Made by a program: the position numbers and the translations under genes
Assembly (NCBI GenBank): GCA_963682055.1
Contig: OY821744.1
Location: 30,356,967 to 30,420,966 of the forward strand
Direction of reading: 5' to 3'
DNA: 64,000 nt
Origin: Primula veris
Taxonomy: Eukaryota > Streptophyta > Magnoliopsida > Ericales > Primulaceae
In this document: piece after piece, positions 41,601 to 56,031 of the stretch
Layout of the letters: each line of letters starts with the position of its first letter
How positions within the stretch are numbered: the first letter of the stretch is position 1
The notes under the pieces: generated by a model
The model's input: only the letters and a program-made list of their open reading frames with translations
Databases searched by the model: none
Told to the model about the DNA's origin: nothing

Positions 41601-44004
41601 TTTTTAATCAGTACATGCCCAACTTGTATTAAATCAAAACAAAATTTTTTACATGGGCCAAGCCACCATGTTGGCCATTCCGTTCACATAAACGGTAAAT
41701 TAATTACAAGATATCAGAATCAATGAGAATAAGTTTGATAAGAGGCCTACAATATCCTAGAATGTGAGAAAAAAACACTTATGTTAATACTTGAAAAACA
41801 TAAATTTCTAAACTCAAAATTGGCTTCAATGACTTACCCCTTACTCCTTATACCTCATATCGTTATGACTCTGCATCCAAGATCAAGATGATCTAAGCAG
41901 CAAAATCAAGAGCCAAGTTTTAAATTAAATAAGGAGCTTTATCTATTTTAACACAGGGTAAAAACCTTCATTCTAGTATTAAACAAAAAAAATCAAGCCA
42001 AAAGGCCAATTCATGCAATAAAATAGTCTGATAAATGTACAGTTCATGCACACCTCCAGCTGCTTTAAACAATAAAATGGTTACCCCTAAGACAAGATGT
42101 CTCTTTTTGATCAAGCCAATAGTGAGCATGCAATAATCTGGGAAGTTACACAGGGGTGAAAAGAGTGGCATTAAGTCCATTTGCACCTTGCTTAGCCAAG
42201 TAGTCAATCACTTGATTCTGCTCCCTATAAACATGACATAAGTCACAGCCTACATAGCTCATAAGTTTAAAAATATCCAACCAATCAATACCATATTTAT
42301 GGCCAGGGGAAATACCTCTAGCCCACCAGTTAACTATTAACTCGGAGTCAGATTCAATAAGAATATTATAGATCCCAAGACTATAAAAAATAACGAGTCC
42401 ATTTTTAATAGTCATTAATTAAGTCTGCATAGGTGTTAGAATGGGTTCCTAGGTGTACAGAATAAGTAAAAATCATAATGCCTTCATCATTTCTAAGAAT
42501 TCCCCCACAACCACTATTGCCAGGGTTACCTAAAACAGAGCCATCACAATTTAATTTGAGTCTACCACTAGGTGGACACTTCCAAGACACTAGTTTTGAT
42601 CTTTTAACATTGCAAGCAACATGAGCAATGATTAAAGAATGAAGCGTAATACAATGAAAGTTATTAGCAACTTTTTTTGGCTTGATAGTGAAACTTAGAT
42701 CTCTAAGCCATTTGTTAACCTTAAAAATAATATCTTGAGAGTTCATAGTAATGCCATCAAATCTATAATTATTCTTACTAACCCATATTTTCCAGCTAAT
42801 AATAAAGGACACCAAAGCCGTTAAAACTCCCACCTGCGAATTATCACACAAATTACACCAATTAATAATATAGTTCTTCCAATTTCCCCATTAAAGGAAG
42901 GAAAGCCAAAAATATTAGCAAAATGATTCCAAACCTCACAGGAAACCTTACTATTACCCATCAAATGATAAATAGAGTCAATTTTATGATGAGTACAACA
43001 TGAGCATTTAGTAACAATACAAAACCCATACTTACCAATATCGTCATCAAGTTTAATAGCATCAAACCACATTTTCCAGAAGTGAATACTAATCTTAGTA
43101 GGAAGAGATGGGTTCCAGATGTGTTTAGCAATAGGAATAATAGGTTTCTTAATTCTAAAGAATTCAAAAGCACTTTTCAAAGTAAAATTACCATTGAAAG
43201 TATGAGGCAAGATCCTCACGTCCTCCTCTCTTCCTGAGATTGAACCTAAATGCAGCAACTTTAAAAATAAGAGCACTACCTCCCATTTGATGTAAAAGTG
43301 CTATGTTCCAGGCTTGAGTGATAAAGACCTTATTTAATAAAAATATGTGGAAAAATAACATGAAATTGATAATATAAGAGTCCACTATCGGTCCAATTCT
43401 CATACCAGAAACTTACGAATCCTTCATTTATAATTCACTTACTATTATTCATTAAAACATTAAGTTTAGAACTAAAAAGTTTCCAAGAATAAGAATGAGC
43501 AGAATTAACAATAGGATTACCCCGATTAGCATTATTTCTAAAGTATTTTTGAAACATAAAAGTGGGCCAAGAATAATCCACATCTAAGAGTCTCCAACTC
43601 ATATTACTGTGGAGTGCTTTCATTGTATCATTTAAGCTCTTGATACCTAACCCACCTTCAAAGGTAGGACAAGCTAGTTTAGACCATTTAAGCCAATGAT
43701 GTTTGTTCTTTCCCTCGTAAACTTTTCAAAAAAAATTAGCAAAAAATTGTTCAATTTTATCAATAACAACTTGAGGAGACTGCATGACAGAAAGAAGATA
43801 CATAGGGATAGAGGAGAGAACGTGTTTAATAAGCATCAATTTAGCTCCATTAGAGAGAATATTACCTTTCCAACTAGCCACTTTCTTACCAATTTTAGCA
43901 ACTATAGGGTCATACATTGTAGCTATAAGTTTCGAGTGGTGTAGAGGTATACCTAAATATTTGGTAGGAAAAATGCCTTCACTAAAACCTGTAGCTCTAG
44001 AGAT
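41601..44004 (-). pseudogene. LINE 3' part (U2 copy)
   Basis: Same truncated ORF2 end as in U1: RT C-terminus (43726-43917), zf-RVT (about 42860-43200), RNase H (42146-42851, with NCDGSVLGNPG and IESDSEL). Frames are broken at the same places. It keeps a longer RT tail frame than U1 because U1 has an extra stop near 3960. Confidence 0.85.
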
Positions 44005-44250
44005 TACTACACCAAATTAGGCAATTTGGAACAGTAGTAAAGGGTTCCTATTAATTTTAGGAACACTCTTTGGGTGTCTCTTGCCAAAATATATCATCTA
44101 TTTGGCACAACAATAAAATGTTCCAAAGTTTATTTAGGAACGGAATTTTGGCATTCCAGTTTCTTGTTGGAACTAACATGAAGTGTTCCAACTATTTAAT
44201 TTTAGACCATATAATTTGTGTACTGAAAGTCAAATAAAACAAAAATATGC
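44005..44250 (+). mobile_element. CACTA-like terminus (U2 copy)
   Basis: TACTACACCAAATTAGG with GGAAC/GTTCC subterminal repeats, as at 4208. Confidence 0.5.
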
Positions 44251-46683
44251 AAAATAAAGAAGTTGCGATCAATACTATTTACGAAATAAAATTACTCAAC
44301 AAACAAATTTTATAAATAGAAGTACATAGGTCAAGGATTCAGAAATGACTATATCATGTACTAACTTTTACAAGCTACAATCTGTCATTTAAAAAATCTC
44401 CCCATTGACTAACACAAATTATGTTAAGTTTCAATTATCATAAAAGAGACAACTAATGTCCTAAACATAAATATTTTCTCCATGCTTATCACACAAGGGG
44501 TCTTCATATCTCCTTCATTGCCATCAATTGTTTTGAATTTTACAAGGAGCGGCAACAAAGTGTGTCAATTCATTCAACTCAAATATAGCTATCTTCCTGC
44601 AAAAAAGAATAAAAAAAATAGAAAAAAATTAAACCAGCTATGCATTATATAGAAAATCATTCAACAAAAACATTTAAAAGTTTTAGACATTGTTTTCAGA
44701 ATCACAGGCAGAGCTATAAGTATTTGGATTTTCTTTGATAATTGTTGGTGAATACACGGAAATATTGAATTCCTAACGAGATCGTGATTTGGATTTATTC
44801 AATATAAAAAGTAAACAAAATTGTATGCCTACTCACGTGTCAACGCTCATGCTCCATAAATGACTCACGATCCACAAATCTAACAGCTCTTCACCATCCT
44901 GCCAATACATTAAGCAAATTAATAAATGGATTGACACAAATAATAAAGTAAAACAAGAATATGCACATAAAGTAAACCACTATTATGACAATACACTTAC
45001 TTAAATGAAATAACTAAAAAGAACCTCTGTAAGTCTTAAGATCGAGTGTTAAGAAACTTACGTACGAACTCGAGGAACTCGCGTCACGACGTCCTCCCAA
45101 AACTCTCTGAGTGGTCCTCTCAATAAAGATTGGGTTTCTCTGTTGACTATTTCCTAAGATCAAGGACTTGAATCAAATTAGAAGTTCTGCTAGTAAGTTT
45201 AAAAAGTAATTAAAACATAAAAATCACATAAACATTCTTTACAGGTAGAACATTATTCATTTAATCTTTTTATTTCCTGATAATAACTGGTATTATATTT
45301 CTTCTATAACACCAAAGCAAGTACAGTTCAAACAATTAATTTTCAAACATAGCTTATCAGAAAATCTTTCATTTGTTAGTACTACACTTGTGTTTTTGAA
45401 ACGCCTATGCAAAGTGATCGTTGTTCATAACATTTCATCAAAATCTTTTAACGGAATCGAGATTAATGAAATGTTATAAACACGATCAGTTTGGAAGAGC
45501 ATAATTCCCCGAGTTGTGGACAAATGCCTCTATGTTGATTGTTGGCCCTTTTATAGAAATCCAATTTCACTTTTGCGATTTTGACAAATTAAATTGATTT
45601 GTGTTAATATGGAAATAGAGGTGTGTCAAAATAGGCATCATTTCCTCTACTGGTAAGGTTGTCATTATGTTTACTATTTTGCCACCTTTAATATCGAATC
45701 TTAGTAGAAAGAAATTAGTACATAATTCTAACTGAATTGCATTTATGGCGAATATATCTTACTTACTCCAGCCATTATCTGTTCATTCCTAATTTTTACT
45801 AACATCTAACGCTGAACATGTACAGAAAACTTTGCATAGGTTAATCGAATCCCATTGCGATGTAGTTAAATGTCGTCGATAAGCCACAAATATTGTCTAC
45901 TGTATTTATAATGTTGTCTCCAAATACATAGAATTGATTAGCATTACCTTCTTGAGTTTACCATGGGAGCAAATCTGATCAAACGAGACAACTTATTCTG
46001 TTAAACGACTAACTAGCATTCTCGATTATTCAAGACACGTTACTACCTAAGTACCTATATATAGTTCAAACGGTTACTTAACAACTCTTAACTGCAACGA
46101 GTATAACAAAATGGGAAGATATAATGGTCTCGTTTGGTGCGTCTTTTAGGTTTAAAAGTATACTTTTTGTAACAAGGTTGAAAAGTATATTTTTTCTGTT
46201 TATTTTTTAGTGAGTAAATATTGTTTGGTGAACATTGTAAAAGTATATTTTTCATTAAAAATGTTGTTTGGTAAAATATGTTTACGATTAATAGAATAAA
46301 ATAAAATAATTAATTAGCAAAAAACATTTAATTGAAAGATTAAAAAGATACCAAATTAGAAAAATATAATGATTATAGGAACATAAAAAAGATGCAAAAT
46401 TAACGATTTCGCCTATGGTGATTATGATTATACAAACATATATAATGATTATACCACGTTCTATTTATAAATCCACACTTAACTAAGAATGTGATAAAAA
46501 TGAGGGTGCTTTGTATCAAAGCCTTTCAACAAAAATATTAAAATGCATATTACAGTTAGATTGAACAAATTAGCTCGGGTTTACTCCATTACGTTTCAGC
46601 AAGTTTACAAGTACAGACTTGGATAGATAGAAAACGAATATGTAATATTCAAACATATACAATAGTCAGTTTTTTCAAATCAT
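44054..46683 (+). repeat. 4.17-kb module, copy 4 (right end lost)
   Basis: Ends at the same base (TCAAATCAT) as copy 3, joined to the copia fragment. It contains the start of the TIR element (from about 46126). Confidence 0.85.
44524..45153 (-). CDS. Unrecognised spliced gene, three 3' exons (module copy 4)
   Basis: Exon positions match copy 1 after offset (C 44524-44596, B 44837-44898, A 45062-45153). Splice sites and frame are intact. Function unknown. Confidence 0.45.
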
Positions 46684-48728
46684 AGAATTTATTTTGTGAT
46701 CATTTTCATTTTCAACACGAGCTTTAAATTTTTTGAAAGCATAAAAAACATCGGATTTTTGTTTCAAAAAGTAAACCCAAGTCTTTCGACTAAAATTATC
46801 AATAAAAAGAGCAAAATAATTGCTTTTTCCAAAAGAACTTGGTTTAATAGGACCACAAATATCCATATAAACAAGTTCCAACGGTGTTTTAGCTATTGTA
46901 GTAGTCGCTTGTTTCGGAAAACTTTTCCGCGGTTGTTTTCCAAACAAACATGTCTCACAAAGTTCATCAACATGATCAATATGAGGTAAACATTTCACCA
47001 TATTTTTACTACTCAACAATTTCAAGGCATCAAAATTAAGGTGCCCAAATCTAAAATGTCAAAGCCACGATTTTTCTTTAAAACACGCTTTCAAACATTT
47101 AGCCCCACCATTTTGAATATCTAAAGAAAACATTCTATTTTTCAACATCGGGATTTTTGCAACCAAATTCTCATTTTTATCACTTAATAAAATGTTATAA
47201 TTTTTCGAATGAATATCATAGCCCTTTTCCAAAAGTTGTCTCAAACTCAAAATATTAGACTTCATATTTGGCACATAATAAGCATTCAAGATAAAATCAT
47301 TTTCTCTATTTTTCAATTGGATTAAAACTTTTAGACTTCATATTTGGCACATAATAAACATTCAAGATAAAATCATTTTCTCTATTTTTCAATTTGATTA
47401 AAACTTTTCCCTTCCCTTTCACCAGAATTTTAGATTCATCGCCAAAATAAATATCTCCATTTGCCATTTCATCAATTTCGGTAAACATATTTTTATTACC
47501 ACACATATGGTTGCTAGTCCCCGTATCTAAATACCACGTAGTATTTTCTCCGTCTTTATTTTCATTATGCACAAATAAAAGTGTAGAACGTTCTTCATTT
47601 TCTCTAGCCAAATTAGCCCTTTCCTCAAATTTATTATTACTCAATCTACACTCGGAAGCGTAATGTCAAAATTTTTGACAATTATAACATTTAATTTGGG
47701 ACTTATCATACCTTGGTTTCCATTATAATTTTCTCCTCTTCCACGGCCTCTCGTCGGATAAGAGTTTTGTCTCCTCTCTTCTTTTTCGAAAGAGTTGTAA
47801 CCACCACGGCCATAATTTTGACCTCAACCTCTTCCTCGTTGGCTTTTTGAGTTGCTAAAACTTTTATCATTCATGCTAAACTTCGTTTGAAGAGCTTGCT
47901 CGAGCGGCTCTTCCTTGACAACTCTTTGTTGAGTTTTTTTTCATGAGTTTGGAGCGAGCCCAAGAGTTGATCCACCGTCATAGATTCTACATCTTTAGAT
48001 TACTCGATAGCCACAACAATATAGTCTCATTTAGAATCTAAAGAACGTAGAATTTTTTCGACAACACGGGTGTCGTCCAAATTTTCTCCACATCTTTTCA
48101 TTTGATTGACGACCCTTTGAACTCGTGAAAAATAGTCATGAACCAATTCGGAAACTTTCATAAATAAAGCCTCAAAATTACCACGTAAGTTTTGGAGTCG
48201 AATCTTTTTTACCTTGTCAACTCCTTTGAACGAATTCTCCAAAATATCCCAAGCTTCTTTGCTCGTGGTTGCACACGCCAACTTTTCGAACATAGTTTCA
48301 TTCAAATCTTGATAGATGATGTTAAGAGCCTTTCGATCCTTCTTCTTTAAATCCTCCATTTGAGTCTGAGTTACGTCACCGTCTTCTTTGGTTCATTATA
48401 CCCGGTCTCTACGATTTCCCACATATTTCGGGAACCGAGAATCACTTTCATTCTTATGCTCCAATTAGCGTAGAAATCTTTCTTAATGATGGGGATAAAA
48501 GGGGTCATTCCACCGGCTATTTTGGGACCGTTGGCTCTGGTACCACTGTTGGAAATATGGATGGCCGAAAAGAGCCAACTCACAACATGTGAAAAAACCA
48601 CCAAATAAAAATAGAGAGATTATAATAAGAAGTTCATTTCAACTTTTATATTTTTTGTCAGTTTATATTTGTGTGAATTTTTTCACATGTTGTGAGTTGC
48701 CTCTTTCTGCCCATCCATATTTCCAACA
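46684..48728 (-). mobile_element. Truncated copia element (U2 copy)
   Basis: Counterpart of 15211-17181: LTR 48547-48728, Met-type PBS beside it, gag (stop at 48027-48029), protease (WYLDTGTSNHMCG near 47510-47550) and partial integrase (46675-47025). It differs from U1 by a 76-bp tandem duplication (47257-47332 repeated at 47333-47408), which shifts the protease frame. Confidence 0.85.
47257..47408. repeat. 76-bp tandem duplication inside copia fragment (U2 only)
   Basis: The block AGACTTCATATTTGGCACAT...AAACTTTT occurs twice head to tail; U1 has it once (from about 15786). 76 is not a multiple of three, so it breaks the reading frame. Confidence 0.9.
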
Positions 48729-50675
48729 ATATTAATTGATTTTATTTACAGATTTTTAGTTATCTATTCTTTTTGATAGTGGGATTTTCCCCAATCGCTT
48801 GTTAGCCTTAACCTAGGGCTTATATTTATTTGTTTGATTGAGTTTTTAGGGCATTCTCTTGATTGCATTGATTTTGAATTTGTTTAAATGTTTTCTTTCA
48901 GTAATCCCATTTAATTTCTTAGTTGATTTACTTGGTTATCATTTGAATGCTTTCTGCAACATTGGAAATTGCTTAATAAATAAAATTATGTCCATCTTAG
49001 GTTCAAATACTGAAAATGTTAAGCTTTTTATTAGTAAAAACTGGCCGGATTTGAAAATGTTTGAATCCTATAAGGCCTTAGTCCATTCGTTCAGAAGTCA
49101 TTTGTGTTCATTTTTAAATGCGTAAATGCGTCAGAGATTGTTACAATTACCTGATAGAAAACATGAAACTTATTTTGCACCACAATCAACTCATGAAGAG
49201 ATAGCATTTTGTAATTTTCTGTTTGATAATTGTGAATTATTGTTTCTTGATTGCTATTTGTTGAGGCAAAATGATAATTGTTTCCAAAGGTTTAACCATC
49301 TAATATGTTCTTTCTCATATATTACTTTTCAAAATCCCTTTTTTTTAAAATGCTAAGCATGTACACGATCATCAAGATACCTGTTTGTCTTTTTTCATAG
49401 TATTTTCTTTCTGTGTGCATTTTTGCTGTATGTTGCTCTATCATGACAAAAGGAACCCCGCTTTTGTTCTTTTGCGGTTATTTCTTGTGTAAACTTTGAT
49501 AGCTTTTCTTAGTAGTTTGTTCTATTTTAACACCTAACATCTATATCCGTATTTATATCGTTGTAAATTTTTACTTGTAGCGATGAACCTTACTTCTTTG
49601 AATCTGATCTTGACATCTGGTTTTGACTCATAACTAGTTAGTTTTAAGGAAAAACCTGAGGCAGTGATTACATATTAGTTGCTGTGAGATTAACTGAAAT
49701 TACCTCTAATAATTCTAGCTTTATCAATTATCATTAGCCATCTACTTCTAGATTGATTTTTTAACAGCTTTGGGATCTTTCTTACAGAAATTGTTGCACT
49801 GTAGTTTTGATGAAAAATCTGTAATCTCAGGATTATCATTAGATTTAATTAGTCAATATACATTGTGTAGCTATATATGAGCAAATTAATCATGGCTGAT
49901 TGCCCAACAATGATGATGTGATTTTATTTAATTATTGCAACCAAAAAGTGTACAGAAGTAAGATAGGAAACCTATCATTATTGAGCTTGTTGTGCTTGTT
50001 GAAAGGTTACTAATAATACTTAAATTAATAAAAATTGTAAAAAAAATGATAAGAATTAAAGTAAAAGAGGGTCCTTTCTTCACGTTTTGATGTCCCGATG
50101 GACTTATATTTTATTCTTTTACTGGTTTCTAAGTCTACCAAAAGAAAAGTAAGGAATGAGAGAGCAAACTCATATTCCAGGAACATAATGTTTGGTTTGC
50201 TAGGTTATTATTCATTCTCTAACCTTAGTTTATAGATTTCATGTTTACTTTATGTGGATTGAGAACTTAGTACCAATTACTTGCACGTCACGTGGACTTA
50301 TTTATGGGTTAAGTTTGATTTACGGAATTGAATACAAGTCATAATAGTGATTTATAAGCCGGGTATAACAGGATAAGGGAAGAAAGGGATGAAATTTGAG
50401 CCACATACCGGGGTGGCAGATGCCTCCGGTTGATTTTATTTACTTAATACACAATAGTTGTAAAATGATTAAACATGGTCGTTGTAACTTAGCCGATAAA
50501 GTTTATGGTTGTAACACCAATTGGCACGAGTTCAATACTTAATTACTGCCAAATCTATATTGTTTTTTTTTTTGTTTAAATAAAGCTACTATGTGCATAA
50601 TCAATAATATTAGGCTTGGTTTACTTTTATTTCATCAACTTATATAGTATATAACATTTTTTTTATAACAAATAT
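48729..50675. other. Unrecognised right end of U2 (uninterrupted)
   Basis: Counterpart of 17182-17817 plus 28356-29672 without the gypsy insertion. The empty target TGTAC is at 49360-49364. It has the same broken 166-codon frame (48859-49356, TAA in the middle). Nothing else recognised. Confidence 0.5.
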
Positions 50676-51081
50676 GGCTCTTTTACTTTTAGATTCTCAA
50701 CATTCTATTGTGATATTAACTTTGCACCTTTGGTGCATTGGTTTTTAAGTGAGATTTTATTTTACATTGCATCTGAAATAAAGCTTTATTTAGTTTTCTT
50801 TCGATATCTTTTAAATTGTTCAAACAATTAAAAAGATTGCTTATATTTTATAATAATCGTTTTATTTGAATTTCTACGAAATAAGTAACTGGTTTAAGGT
50901 TTTATTCTTCGACATATAAACACAATGCCGAAAAAACGACTATGAACGTTTTGTTTATAATTTAAATAACTTATTTTAACGAAAACACTAGTAGAGTAGA
51001 GTTCTTTCGTTAAGATAAAACAAAAGTTCAATTGTGTTTCTTTATTCAATTTCAATCGTTTATAAATAAAAGTGATCCAAT

Positions 51082-51826
51082 TGGTGTTCATAGTCGTTTG
51101 GCACGTAATATATATACTTTATTACCATAGACTTCATCTAATTAGAACATAATATATACTTTCCTTAAGCGTACCCCATAAAAATAAAATAACCATTCTT
51201 ATCATACTTGATAAGATCATTTTAACAACAATCATCCATCCAACACACTACTATTGGAGCAGTTTGACGAAATCTTAGTGTATATTTTGAATTAGCTTCA
51301 ACCGATTTATCAGAATTAATTTGGTTTAACGGACTTCATAAAAATGAGAGAAAATTTGTTTCTCAAATCTTTTTTTTTTATCTAAGAAAAAGTTATACTT
51401 TCTTGAGAAAAAAAAAATCAGCTTAAAAATAAAGTCAAATACTGCCTCGGTTGATATAAAACTTAGAAAATGAAACTACCACCAAACACATCCTATTCAT
51501 CCATCATCACCTTATATTTATGCTTATATACAATTTATTTCCATCATCACAGTACACAACCATTCATAACAAATGTCGTATGAACTCAATCAAACCAAAA
51601 TAAACAAAACACAGTAGTTGTTGGTATAATTTTTTTCAAGTCTGCAAATCCTTAAAAGCATTTTAAGTACTTTAATAAGTATGATAAATTTTACTTTTAA
51701 TAAATAAGATGAGAAAAGTTTTACTTTTCTAAAAAGTAGATTTTTTAATCACCACCAAACAACATTTTTACTTTTCATAAGTAAAAGTAATATTAAGTAA
51801 AAAGTAAAGGTCACCAAACAAGACCA
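51082..51826. mobile_element. Non-autonomous TIR element (U3 copy)
   Basis: Same as 402-1150; no ORF. Confidence 0.55.
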
Positions 51827-51877
51827 ATACGATTATGTCTAATTAACCCGAATACTGGGATCTTTCAATGAAGGTTA

Positions 51878-52468
51878 AGGGGAAATTACCAATACATACA
51901 ATTTTACAAACCTAATTAACAAAACATAATATCTCAAACCTTCCTTTCCATCCCAAAAGGTACAACTAACTAACTAACTAATTAGAGGGAAAATTTAAAA
52001 ATATTAATAACAAATAAATAAAAAAATATTAAAAAATAACGTTTTTTAAAATAATTATTTTTAAAAAAAACTTCAAAAAATAGGTTCATACATGTAGGTA
52101 TACGCATTTCAAAAAGTAGGTGCATACATGTAGGTATGCACATTAATGCGCATACCTGTAGGTATGCACAGTTCAAAAATATTTTTATTTTTTTTTAAAT
52201 TATTATTTTTTATAAAGTTTCAAAAAGTGCACATATCTTTAGGTATGCATATTTTGGTATTTTTCTTAAAGAAATAATTTTATTTTTTTTCAATTTTTTT
52301 TATAAAAAAAATGTTTTTTAAAATAAAATATTAATATTTTTTTATTTTATATATTTTTTTTATTTTTTAGTTAGTTAGTTAGTTAGTTGTACCTTTTGGG
52401 AAGAAATGCTTGAGATTGTATTTTTTGATAATTAGATTTGGTCAATGGTATGTTTTGGGTATTGCCCC
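51878..52468. mobile_element. MULE-like long-TIR element (U3 copy)
   Basis: Same as 1202-1796. The right flank here is TGAAGTTAT, closer to the left flank TGAAGGTTA than in U1, which supports a decayed 9-bp target duplication. Confidence 0.55.
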
Positions 52469-52477
52469 TGAAGTTAT

Positions 52478-54882
52478 TTTTTAATCAGTACATGCCCAAC
52501 TTGTATTAAATCAAAACAAAATTTTTTACATGGGCCAAGCCACCATGTTGGCCATTCCGTTCACATAAACGGTAAATTAATTACAAGATATCAGAATCAA
52601 TGAGAATAAGTTTGATAAGAGGCCTACAATATCCTAGAATGTGAGAAAAAAAACACTTATGTTAATACTTGAAAAACATAAATTTCTAAACTCAAAATTG
52701 GCTTCAATGACTTACCCCTTACTCCTTATACCTCATATCGTTATGACTCTGCATCCAAGATCAAGATGATCTAAGCAGCAAAATCAAGAGCCAAGTTTTA
52801 AATTAAATAAGGAGCTTTATCTATTTTAACACAGGGTAAAAACCTTCATTCTAGTATTAAACAAAAAAAATCAAGCCAAAAGGCCAATTCATGCAATAAA
52901 ATAGTCTGATAAATGTACAGTTCATGCACACCTCCAGCTGCTTTAAACAATAAAATGGTTACCCCTAAGACAAGATGTCTCTTTTTGATCAAGCCAATAG
53001 TGAGCATGCAATAATCTGGGAAGTTACACAGGGGTGAAAAGAGTGGCATTAAGTCCATTTGCACCTTGCTTAGCCAAGTAGTCAATCACTTGATTCTGCT
53101 CCCTATAAACATGACATAAGTCACAGCCTACATAGCTCATAAGTTTAAAAATATCCAACCAATCAATACCATATTTATGGCCAGGGGAAATACCTCTAGC
53201 CCACCAGTTAACTATTAACTCGGAGTCAGATTCAATAAGAATATTATAGATCCCAAGACTATAAAAAATAACGAGTCCATTTTTAATAGTCATTAATTAA
53301 GTCTGCATAGGTGTTAGAATGGGTTCCTAGGTGTACAGAATAAGTAAAAATCATAATGCCTTCATCATTTCTAAGAATTCCCCCACAACCACTATTGCCA
53401 GGGTTACCTAAAACAGAGCCATCACAATTTAATTTGAGTCTACCACTAGGTGGACACTTCCAAGACACTAGTTTTGATCTTTTAACATTGCAAGCAACAT
53501 GAGCAATGATTAAAGAATGAAGCGTAATACAATGAAAGTTATTAGCAACTTTTTTTAGCTTGATAGTGAAACTTAGATCTCTAAGCCATTTGTTAACCTT
53601 AAAAATAATATCTTGAGAGTTCATAGTAATGCCATCAAATCTATAATTATTCTTACTAACCCATATTTTCCAGCTAATAATAAAGGACACCAAAGCCGTT
53701 AAAACTCCCACCTGCGAATTATCACACAAATTACACCAATTAATAATATAGTTCTTCCAATTTCCCCATTAAAGGAAGGAAAGCCAAAAATATTAGCAAA
53801 ATGATTCCAAACCTCACAGGAAACCTTACTATTACCCATCAAATGATAAATAGAGTCAATTTTATGATGAGTACAACATGAGCATTTAGTAACAATACAA
53901 AACCCATACTTACCAATATCGTCATCAAGTTTAATAGCATCAAACCACATTTTCCAGAAGTGAATACTAATCTTAGTAGGAAGAGATGGGTTCCAGATGT
54001 GTTTAGCAATAGGAATAATAGGTTTCTTAATTCTAAAGAATTCAAAAGCACTTTTCAAAGTAAAATTACCATTGAAAGTATGAGGCAAGATCCTCACGTC
54101 CTCCTCTCTTCCTGAGATTGAACCTAAATGCAGCAACTTTAAAAATAAGAGCACTACCTCCCATTTGATGTAAAAGTGCTATGTTCCAGGCTTGAGTGAT
54201 AAAGACCTTATTTAATAAAAATATGTGGAAAAATAACATGAAATTGATAATATAAGAGTCCACTATCGGTCCAATTCTCATACCAGAAACTTACGAATCC
54301 TTCATTTATAATTCACTTACTATTATTCATTAAAACATTAAGTTTAGAACTAAAAAGTTTCCAAGAATAAGAATGAGCAGAATTAACAATAGGATTACCC
54401 CGATTAGCATTATTTCTAAAGTATTTTTGAAACATAAAAGTGGGCCAAGAATAATCCACATCTAAGAGTCTCCAACTCATATTACTGTGGAGTGCTTTCA
54501 TTGTATCATTTAAGCTCTTGATACCTAACCCACCTTCAAAGGTAGGACAAGCTAGTTTAGACCATTTAAGCCAATGATGTTTGTTCTTTCCCTCGTAAAC
54601 TTTTCAAAAAAAATTAGCAAAAAATTGTTCAATTTTATCAATAACAACTTGAGGAGACTGCATGACAGAAAGAAGATACATAGGGATAGAGGAGAGAACG
54701 TGTTTAATAAGCATCAATTTAGCTCCATTAGAGAGAATATTACCTTTCCAACTAGCCACTTTCTTACCAATTTTAGCAACTATCGGGTCATACATTGTAG
54801 CTATAAGTTTCGAGTGATGTAGAGGTATACCTAAATATTTGGTAGGAAAAATGCCTTCACTAAAACCTGTAGCTCTAGAGAT
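52478..54882 (-). pseudogene. LINE 3' part (U3 copy)
   Basis: Nearly identical to the U2 copy: RNase H 53024-53729, zf-RVT about 53740-54080, RT tail 54604-54795. Broken frames, truncated by the CACTA-like terminus. Confidence 0.85.
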
Positions 54883-55130
54883 TACTACACCAAATTAGGC
54901 AATTTGGAACAGTAGTAAAGGGTTCCTATTAATTTTAGGAACACTCTTTGGGTGTCTCTTGCCAAAATATATCATCTATTTGGCACAACAATAAAATGTT
55001 CCAAAGTTTATTTAGGAACGGAATTTTGGCATTCCAGTTTCTTGTTGGAACTAACATGAAGTGTTCCAACTATTTAATTTTAGACCATATAATTTGTGTA
55101 CTGAAAGTCAAATAAAACAAAAATATGCAA
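54883..55130 (+). mobile_element. CACTA-like terminus (U3 copy)
   Basis: Same terminus and subterminal repeats as at 4208 and 44005. Confidence 0.5.
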
Positions 55131-55401
55131 AATAAAGAAGTTGCGATCAATACTATTTACGAAATAAAATTACTCAACAAACAAATTTTATAAATAGAAG
55201 TACATAGGTCAAGGATTCAGAAATGACTATATCATGTACTAACTTTTACAAGCTACAATCTGTCATTTAAAAAATCTCCCCATTGACTAACACAAATTAT
55301 GTTAAGTTTCAATTATCATAAAAGAGACAACTAATGTCCTAAACATAAATATTTTCTCCATGCTTATCACACAAGGGGTCTTCATATCTCCTTCATTGCC
55401 A

Positions 55402-56031
55402 TCAATTGTTTTGAATTTTACAAGGAGCGGCAACAAAGTGTGTCAATTCATTCAACTCAAATATAGCTATCTTCCTGCAAAAAAGAATAAAAAAAATAGA
55501 AAAAAATTAAACCAGCTATGCATTATATAGAAAATCATTCAACAAAAACATTTAAAAGTTTTAGACATTGTTTTCAGAATCACAGGCAGAGCTATAAGTA
55601 TTTGGATTTTCTTTGATAATTGTTGGTGAATACACGGAAATATTGAATTCCTAACGAGATCGTGATTTGGATTTATTCAATATAAAAAGTAAACAAAATT
55701 GTATGCCTACTCACGTGTCAACGCTCATGCTCCATAAATGACTCACGATCCACAAATCTAACAGCTCTTCACCATCCTGCCAATACATTAAGCAAATTAA
55801 TAAATGGATTGACACAAATAATAAAGTAAAACAAGAATATGCACATAAAGTAAACCACTATTATGACAATACACTTACTTAAATGAAATAACTAAAAAGA
55901 ACCTCTGTAAGTCTTAAGATCGAGTGTTAAGAAACTTACGTACGAACTCGAGGAACTCGCGTCACGACGTCCTCCCAAAACTCTCTGAGTGGTCCTCTCA
56001 ATAAAGATTGGGTTTCTCTGTTGACTATTTC
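55402..56031 (-). CDS. Unrecognised spliced gene, three 3' exons (module copy 5)
   Basis: Exons C 55402-55474, B 55715-55776, A 55940-56031 with the same splice sites and frame as copy 1. Function unknown. Confidence 0.45.

Larger units (their letters stand above)
29673..50675 (+). repeat. Macro-tandem unit U2
   Basis: Same order as U1, with the copia element inserted at 30027-40157 and a single truncated 4.17-kb module (44054-46683). Without the insertion and one target-site copy it is about 10.87 kb. Between the leader and the module it is closer to U3 than to U1: both have an extra CTATAACAC near 45304/56180 and an extra ACCTATATAT near 46050/56930. Confidence 0.85.
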
